In this document: positions 57,299 through 64,000 of the stretch, piece after piece
How positions within the stretch are numbered: the first letter of the stretch is position 1
How the letters are laid out: every line of letters starts with the position of its first letter
From: Triatoma infestans
Taxonomy: Eukaryota > Arthropoda > Insecta > Hemiptera > Reduviidae
Length of the DNA: 64,000 bases
Direction of reading: 5' to 3'
Assembly: GCA_011037195.1 (NCBI GenBank)
Contig: JAAEAF010014363.1
Span: forward strand, 186,001-250,000
The notes under the pieces: model-generated
What the model was told of the DNA's origin: nothing
The model's database searches: none
What the model saw: only the letters and a program-made list of their open reading frames with translations
Program-made: the position numbers and the translations under genes

Positions 57299-60029
57299 GA
57301 GAATTTTACACCCATTTTATAAAAAACTATACTCTAACTTATTAAATTTCTAAAAAAGTATACTTTAGCAATACCCCTAAAAATGAAACAAAGAATGGAT
57401 ATATTTAAAATTTATACACCTTCACAAACCATACATTTCCTTTTACCTTCCTTTTAAAAAATTTGTGAAATAAAAAAAAATCATACTAATTTTGAAAGAT
57501 CTAATAGGAGATTAATTAAACTAATAACATCATGGAAAACATATGTTCCATTCTGTAAAAGAGAAATTAAGAAACACTAATTTGAGAAGTTCTAAATAAA
57601 TCGAATGTTGGAAAAAAAATGTTATTTCACAATTTGTAACAAGTTATGAAAACAACCTTAATAATTTTATATATTTTATTACAATTATTTTATAATCATT
57701 TTTTGAATAATTAAATTTATAAAATGTCAGCTATACTTAAATAAAAAATTACTAACTTTGCATTGTGGTTATCATGCGGTTTTTTTCTCTTAATATATTA
57801 TTATATTTTATATAAAATATAATTAAAAACGAAATAAAGGATAGGTTAATTAATTAAAATGGCATTAAATTGGTAAATAATGTTAATTGTAAAACTTTTA
57901 ATTACCTCATTTTTTTTTCTTTTTTTTTTACAAAATATAAACTAATTTAATAAACAATGAATAAGCTTTCGAAACATATTCTATTCTGAATACAAATAAA
58001 ATCTGTTGTTTCTGTTAATCCAGTTTAACTTTTTAATAAAAATTTGCTTTTAATTTTGGCAAAATCAAAGGATATAAAGATGAGCGTTGATATCAGAGAA
58101 AGATTCGGATTGGAAAATTGGCCAGGTGGCACGGATAGTATTTTTTTTTGTTCTATATCCAGGAAGCTGATAGTAGCTGGAAAGCTGTGGGACCACACAA
58201 TCACTTGATATTTTCTCTTGCTATAAATGTTACTAACCTGGAATTTTTACTAATGGAAATAATGAACAATGTAATCAATAATTGAGGGATTTAAAATGAA
58301 AGAAGGGCTGATTATGATTAGAAAACAAAGTTAATTTATTCTTCATCTCATATAACAATTAACTGGCATTTTGTCTGGAAATTTCTTTACAATAAACGAA
58401 TAAACTGATCAATTTATGCGCTCTAAAAGGCAAACAACGTCTCATTGAATTTTGGCAAATTCATTTTGCAAAAAAAAAAAAAAGTATAATATGATCAATC
58501 TTTTCGTGATAAACTTTTGTTGTTGTATGACTGCAATGATGGCGGCGAAGTAATTAATTCAGTTTTTTGTACAACTTCTACAACAATGTAGCAAACATCT
58601 TTATACTATTAAACTCCTGCAACTTATGCACAACAGTTATAAGACTATGTTTTTAGCAAGACGTGGGTAATTTACAATGTAGGCTGTGTATTTGATAAGA
58701 AATGTAAAATGCCAACATGAAGATAATGTAAGAGAAGTTCTTGCAGGCAAAATGGCAACCGTTAAGTGTTAATTATAATTGCCAGAGAAGGTAATTAGTG
58801 ACAGACTATATTGTTGCTCATTATTTACAGGCAACGTTACGATTATTTACAGGCATTTAGACGCTTGCAATGATCCCTGTATACTTCTACACCTTGTAGG
58901 ACAATTATGTTCAAGTTGTTGATTGTTTTATGTGATAAAAACATTTAAGTTAATAGTCTAAGGATATAATTATGTACCTACTTGTTTAATCTTGAAAAAT
59001 CTTTTTTGTGTTTACATCAAAATTCTTCAAAATAAGACTTTACACTCACGACATTTTTTGGATGTAGTTGTGACAATTCATGAAATTGACAAAGTTTTCT
59101 TTAAAGTTGAAATTTTCTTCATTTCAAAGTTTCAAAATTTCTAAATAATCGTGTAAAAAAAAGCGATTGAACTCGATAATTTAGAAAAATGACTCTTTAC
59201 AGAGCTGCCTTCTCTAACGAACGGTCATCCCCAAAAATTTCTGGATGAAAAAAATGATTCGAATGTGTATAAATAATATGAAGTAAATAATATAAGTGAA
59301 TTATATGAGAATCTTTTCGTGAATCTATGGATTCAATTTCAAACTTATTTTTGGTCGAACTAAACGATCTTTAGAAATATTCAAAGAGAATGTGGTACAT
59401 TCATGTAGTTTTGAATTTCCAGTGACCTTTTTTCGTTTTCGAGTCATGCTGTTGGACGGACATAGAATGTTCTGATAGAATATATACACTGGCTGAGAAG
59501 ATTCTAAAAAAAAAAATTAATAAATAAACTTCTGCATACTCTGCGAAACTGAAAATTTATATTTCCGCTGAAAATTCAGTTGCGGAAGGCTAAGAAACAA
59601 CAGAGTTGTTTTTTTTTATAATGATACGCTGTTTTATTTAGTGTGGCCATCAACCATTTTACCATTTTGCAGCGTTGATGTGAGATGTTTTTGATGAACA
59701 ATAGGAGATCGTCAATTAGTGCAATATGGATTATAGGATCCAGAATCCCTCAGAAACTGAAACACCAAGATAAATATAAGTTTTTCCATTGAAATCATCC
59801 TAGTAAAATTCATGGTAGGTTTCTATTTATCTAAAATGGAGTTTTAACTGATTCAAAGTCCCTGAGAGATTGTTAAAAGAGATATAAAATGAGCAGACTA
59901 ACGGAGCACAAAGAACAGTGCCGCTCCGTGGATAACAAGCGCCTTTGAGCAAGGTAAATTATAGCGTCCCAACCCTCAGTCACATGAAATAAAATCGCGC
60001 GAATTTTTCTTCTTCATATTATTACGGCA
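57299..60029. other. Unassigned AT-rich DNA
   Basis: Very AT-rich with no gene seen. A weak hairpin-end fragment of family H may remain at about 59420-59600 (TTCGTTTTCGAGTCATGCTG, then TATTTCCGCTGAAAATTCAG). Confidence 0.4.
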
Positions 60030-60900
60030 CTACAGTCCTAAAGGACCCGGGCATCGTCCACAAGCCTCTGCCTTATATCCCTGTCTTTGGCCTTCATTCT
60101 CCACCGCCTAACACCCATTGAGGTGAGGTCAACTTGGAGGATCGTCCAGCCAACGCAAGCGAGGTCTTCCTCTCCGGCGAGCACCACAGGGTCGACCATA
60201 GAGGAGCCTTTTGGGCAGTCTAACCTCCTCCATGCTCTCCACGTGACCTAACCAGCGAAGACGACATTTCTTTATAAAGGTCACGATGTCTTCATTCTTG
60301 TACAGCTGGTACCATTCTTCATTTTTTCCGAATCCTCCACTAGCAGTTCACAAAGCTTGGCGCCAAATATGTTTCTTAGGACCTTTCTTTTCCACATCCC
60401 AAGCAACCTTTCACTTTCTTTAGACAGTACCCACTTCTCATTAGCATACGTTACAACTGTTCTTGTTATAGTTCTATATATTAGAACCTTGGCGTCACGT
60501 GACAAAACCCTAAAGCGAACCACCTTCGCTAATGCAAATAAGCATCTGTTGCCAGCAGCTGTTCGTGCTTTAATTTCAGCTTCTATTTCATTTCTGTTCG
60601 TCACAACCGCTCCCAGGTATTCGAAACTATCTCCAGTTACGAACTCGTGAGCATTAATTTTCACCTTCTCAGGCACCGCAGCTTGGTTCCTGGATGACCT
60701 CATGTAAATAGTTTTTTCTTCGTTGACTCTTAAGCCAAGAGGCATAGCCTTTTTTTTCAAATTCCTCTAGAGCCCCTTCCAATGCTGCTCTAGTGCGCCC
60801 AGTGATGAGTACATCGTCTGCATACGCGAGGGGTTTGGTCAGTCTATTATAAATAGTACCTTTAGGCTTGGTCCTTATGCTCTTACTGCCCATTCCAATG
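60030..60900 (-). pseudogene. LINE reverse transcriptase C-terminal half, lightly damaged
   Basis: From 60893 on the minus strand: KPLAYADDVLITGRTRAALE, with the YADD catalytic motif intact, then a frameshift in an A run near 60755. From 60760, 159 open codons: MPLGLRVNEEKTIYMRSSRN, FVTGDSFEYLGAVVTNRNEI, AAGNRCLFALAKVVRF, then LLGMWKRKVLRNIFGAKL. A frame change near 60330 leads to EEWYQLYKNEDIVTFIKKCR, LRWLGHVESMEE, RRRGRPRLRWLDD. The last part ends with WRMK-like, GYKAEA and LGL blocks near 60050. Motifs before YADD are missing: 5' truncated, as usual for LINEs. It is the least decayed LINE in the window. Confidence 0.85.
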
Positions 60901-61149
60901 CCAGATTAAACAATGCCGGCGCACGAATTTTTCTTATAGTAATAAATTCAGTTAAAAAAATTAAAATTTACTTTAAACTGTGAATTCGTACTCTAAGTTT
61001 ACTTGTACTTAACAAATCGTATGTTAGATGGTGATAGTGCACGCTTAGTTAGTAAAAAGGACAGATACTCCTAGAATATTATTACATCATACTCCAGAAG
61101 ACAGCTGCTACGTTAAGCACCGAAGCACTTAAAACTGAACGTCACAGAT

Positions 61150-61581
61150 TCCACAGAACCACCTTAAAATGATTTTTTTTTTAAGAAAAGGTTTTAAAGA
61201 AATGTGGTTGATGTATATCTGTGCAGTTAGCCTTTCAATTTTAAAGGACAAAAACATAGGAATTTTTTGGAACCATTTTCCAAAAAAAAAACTCCGAAAA
61301 ACTGAAAATAAAGCATCAAAATCCAATTGGTTGATTTGACCGAAATCTTCTTGACTGATGCGATAGTGAAAACCAAACCTCAAGTTTGAACATCCTGGAT
61401 TCTTGAGATACTTTATATATATATATTTATACGTCTTACATAGAGACAAACATGCACACACACAAATACAGACTACTTGCTATATTGGGAAACTTAAAGC
61501 ATGTATTTCCGAGAAAGACTCAACTTCGAAAATTTGACTAATCGCCAGACTTCCTCTTCCTAGGAGTAAGAGAAAATAAAA
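61150..61581 (+). mobile_element. Family H element, 5' truncated
   Basis: Starts within a subrepeat (GATGTATATCTGTGCAGTTA), continues through CAAACATGCACACACACAAA and GTATTTCCGAGAAAGACTC, and ends with the hairpin TTCCTCTTCCTAGGAGTAAG followed by AGAAAATAAAA. Confidence 0.55.
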
Positions 61582-62545
61582 AAAAAATAATTACATTTTT
61601 TTTTAATCAAAAATAATTAAAATCAGATCGTATTCAATTACAAGGAGTGATCCGGAAAGCCAAATATTCTGCTTTACAAATAAATTTTGGTTACATTTTT
61701 ATTCATTTTAAATTATATTATAAAAAAAATTACTAATAATTATCTTGGCGAAATCTCACCAGTCCTTTATAAGACGACTATGCGGTACATAACCTTGACT
61801 TCCACATTCAGCCCAGACCTAGAGCTGCCTTCCTTAGTGAGATTCGGGGTCCACAACTTACATCGATAAAGCTCTATTTATCTTTCCATATTTCATTCAT
61901 TCTATAAGGAAGTCGGCTATTAAAGGAACAAATAAGTGATCCGAGCAGATAATAGTTTGGTAAACTGTTTAAAATTAGAAATCAATGAAGATTTTAATAA
62001 TATCACATTAATTAGGGATTTTAGATGGATTTTAATGTTTATAAACTTTTCAGACTCTAATAGTTATTCTTATTTAAATTAGGTTAATTTTCTAAATTCA
62101 CAAAAGTGATGTAGTTTAGCAGCGTCCCCCTAGGAGCTACCAAAAATCGTTTCCTAAACACATTCATACTTATTGCACAGATTTTGCAAAGAGGAAACCC
62201 TTAATGTTTGTGTATGGCCACAGATATACATTAGTTTTGTATATATATCGTATGAATAGGATGTGAGTGGGAGGCATAGAGAGAAAGAGAGAGCGAATGA
62301 GTAAGTAGAGATTGGTGCTGGTGTAGCAGTAACAGTCCGGGATTCCATGGACAACAAGGTCCGCAAGAGCGCGCGCAACACGGCCTGTTTTCCTAATTAC
62401 TGTATACTTGAATTTTAATGTGCCATTAGTTTAATTACATCACGACCGTGGTGGCGTTTGGGGTTCAGTCTGTATGGATAGAGAGAGAGAGAGAGAGAGA
62501 GTGGTGAGGGAGAGAAGCTAACACTGCTAAGAGAGTAGGATGGAT

Positions 62546-62591
<46 letters not shown>

Positions 62592-63420
62592 ATGAAACCG
62601 CAGACAGAAGCCCGTGGAACATGGTGTTGGGATAGCTGGAACATAGCGAAGCCCGCTGGCCAGAGTATATACCATGGCTGGTGTGGTATGGTCACCTCTG
62701 TCTAGGTTACCCCTTTGAGCATAGATATTGCATATTACCAGAGAGGCTGGTGACAATTATCAAGACCTACCCTTTGCTACTGCATACATAAACATTGACA
62801 CAAACCATCCCCACCTCCTTTGTTTCTAATAAGCTACTCTCTCTCTTCTCTTCCTACTAAACCGACCTATGTACACCTTCTCCGTTGATGTCGCTGGTAG
62901 AGTGCTATATTATTCCAAATGCGTAATAATCCAGAACCTCTCACGTTCCCAGTGTCTCTCTTTCTCTCTTATTCTCTCACTCTCTTCGTCTCTCCATTCC
63001 CCGTTACCGTTCTATTGTTAACGCTTCAGTACCCTAGTAAATTATAATTAAAGCAGAATATAATTGCAATGCATAGATTATGACAAGAGGGTGCTTTGTT
63101 GCTTATAAACCCAGTACAATATCATCAATAATTTCATTTTGGTAACAATACCTGGTGGTTATTAGTAAGGGACAACAATATGTTAAAACAAAACCTCAAC
63201 ATGAGTAAATGTGTATTACAGTGATTCTTCATATATTTCCAACAAATACTGAATGTAATGAAACTTCCTACTAAATGCTGATAAAAAAAAAAAGTTGTGA
63301 CGAAATAATTCATTGAAAAGCTTCTTGAAAACAACTTCAGAGAAGAAAAATCCTTTCAGAAAAATGTTTTTCTGGAATTAATGTATCCAGCAATCTTCCA
63401 CAAAATCATATATGCTAGCA
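61582..63420. other. Unassigned DNA with microsatellites
   Basis: No gene is recognised. A GA run lies at 62479-62501 and a GT run at about 62548-62585; open stretches across them encode only dipeptide repeats. The segment 62300-62760 is locally GC-richer but shows no recognisable protein. Confidence 0.4.
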
Positions 63421-63606
63421 ATTTTTTTTTTTACGGCACCTCCTTTTTTATGGATCATTGGGGCCCGTAACCTTCTCAGTGCACTGCCAGTCTTCAGACA
63501 GTGTTCTCTTGTTACAGACAACCCTGTCCATCGCCGGATAGTGAATTATAGACGCTTCTAGGAAGAGAAAATCTAAGGCGCAGCAATCTTGGACTCAAAC
63601 CCGCAA
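63421..63606 (-). mobile_element. tRNA-derived SINE, 5' truncated and diverged
   Basis: Poly-T at 63421-63432 is the inverted A tail. CCAATGATCC, CTGAAGACTGGCAGTGCAC and CCTAGAAGCGTCTATAATTC follow the SINE body, and a B-box-like GGTTTGAGTCC ends near 63605. The A-box part is missing. It abuts a hammerhead-like repeat. Confidence 0.65.
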
Positions 63607-63641
63607 GTTTATATTACCAAAACTGTTTAAGACCGTCAACA

Positions 63642-63680
63642 CTTTCTGATGATGGGCGAATGCACAAAACCGATCAATGA
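63642..63680 (+). ncRNA. Eroded hammerhead-like repeat
   Basis: CTGATGA (63646-63652), TGGGCGAATGCAC, AAAACCGATC, AATG: the CUGAUGA box is kept but stem II and GAAAC are damaged, so this copy should be inactive. The conserved tail follows (ACAACAAAATGAAGCAGACG). Confidence 0.4.
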
Positions 63681-64000
63681 CAACAAAATGAAGCAGACGA
63701 TCATGGAAGATATCTCCGAAGGAACAAATAATTAAAGAAAAATTTAATTAATATACAAATAATGTACAAATGAATATAAACAAAATTCATGCAGCTTAAA
63801 AGTAACTAACTCAAAAACAAAACCAGCTGTTTTTCTATTTCCTAAAACATTCAACCTAGACGGTTGCCGTGGACAACATAATTTGTGTTTTGAACGGTTT
63901 AAACTGGATTGAAGTTTAGATTAATATCCCCTCCTATATTTTACATCATTTAAAGATCATGTCAATAGCAGATTCAACTCCCCCGTTTCCATGGAGCCGA
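63681..64000. other. Unassigned DNA
   Basis: After the tail of the hammerhead-like repeat (to about 63715) nothing recognisable is seen up to the window end. Confidence 0.4.

Noticed and set aside
62415..62756. 113-codon and 76-codon open stretches on the minus strand
   Set aside because: They run through GT and GA microsatellites and encode His-Thr and Ser-Leu repeats; an artefact of simple sequence.

Overview
The window looks like AT-rich, repeat-dominated nuclear DNA from an invertebrate animal. An arthropod, possibly an insect, is my best guess. The evidence is piggyBac-type transposons at TTAA targets, several decayed non-LTR retrotransposons, tRNA-derived SINEs with pol III boxes, microsatellites, and no bacterial-style operons, long host ORFs, rRNA or CRISPR. 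The species cannot be fixed from sequence alone. I found no convincing host protein-coding gene; every coding stretch I can name is a transposable-element gene, mostly broken.

Layout. Positions 1-11440 and 48970-57298 are direct copies of one block (copies A and B). Both carry the right half of a piggyBac element, a TATA-bearing LTR-like repeat, an RNase H-bearing LINE remnant, a 61-bp perfect or near-perfect hairpin, a second LTR-like repeat, an (AC)n tract and a terminal SINE. Copy A also has about 1.1 kb of repeat at 6308-7425 and a second piggyBac at 7936-9416, both absent from B. The full piggyBac element belonging to copy B spans 47518-49816, with TTAA and inverted repeats at both ends, but its transposase is a pseudogene. 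The truncated copy A transposase reading frame (666 down to 1, minus strand) is still open.

Between the two copies lie: a LINE 5' UTR and zinc-knuckle ORF1 (12838-14335); reverse-transcriptase pseudogenes at 15790-16990 (minus), 18500-19620 (plus), 39100-40170 (minus) and, beyond copy B, 60030-60900 (minus); a 636-bp inverted repeat made of two LTR-like units (27440-28075); a nearly threefold 416-bp tandem array (36761-37975); and SINEs.

The commonest repeat is a family of about 1 kb found in at least ten places. It has 15-bp inverted ends (ACTTTCTCTTACTCC), a terminal hairpin, internal subrepeats of roughly 250-300 bp and a GT/CA microsatellite near the hairpin end. This architecture resembles non-autonomous Helentron (HINE/DINE-1-like) elements, but the assignment is inference.

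The most interesting signal is a second dispersed short repeat (best at 43315-43352, 45465-45502 and 46555-46592). It carries a hammerhead-ribozyme-like core: a CUGANGA box, a stem II hairpin, GAAAC, a tiny stem III, GUC, and flanking CAUC/GAUG able to form stem I. One extra nucleotide sits before stem II. It could be a retroelement-borne self-cleaving RNA or a derived, inactive version. Overall the window reads as nested transposon debris, with a recent-looking large duplication whose two copies let the order of insertions and losses be read.
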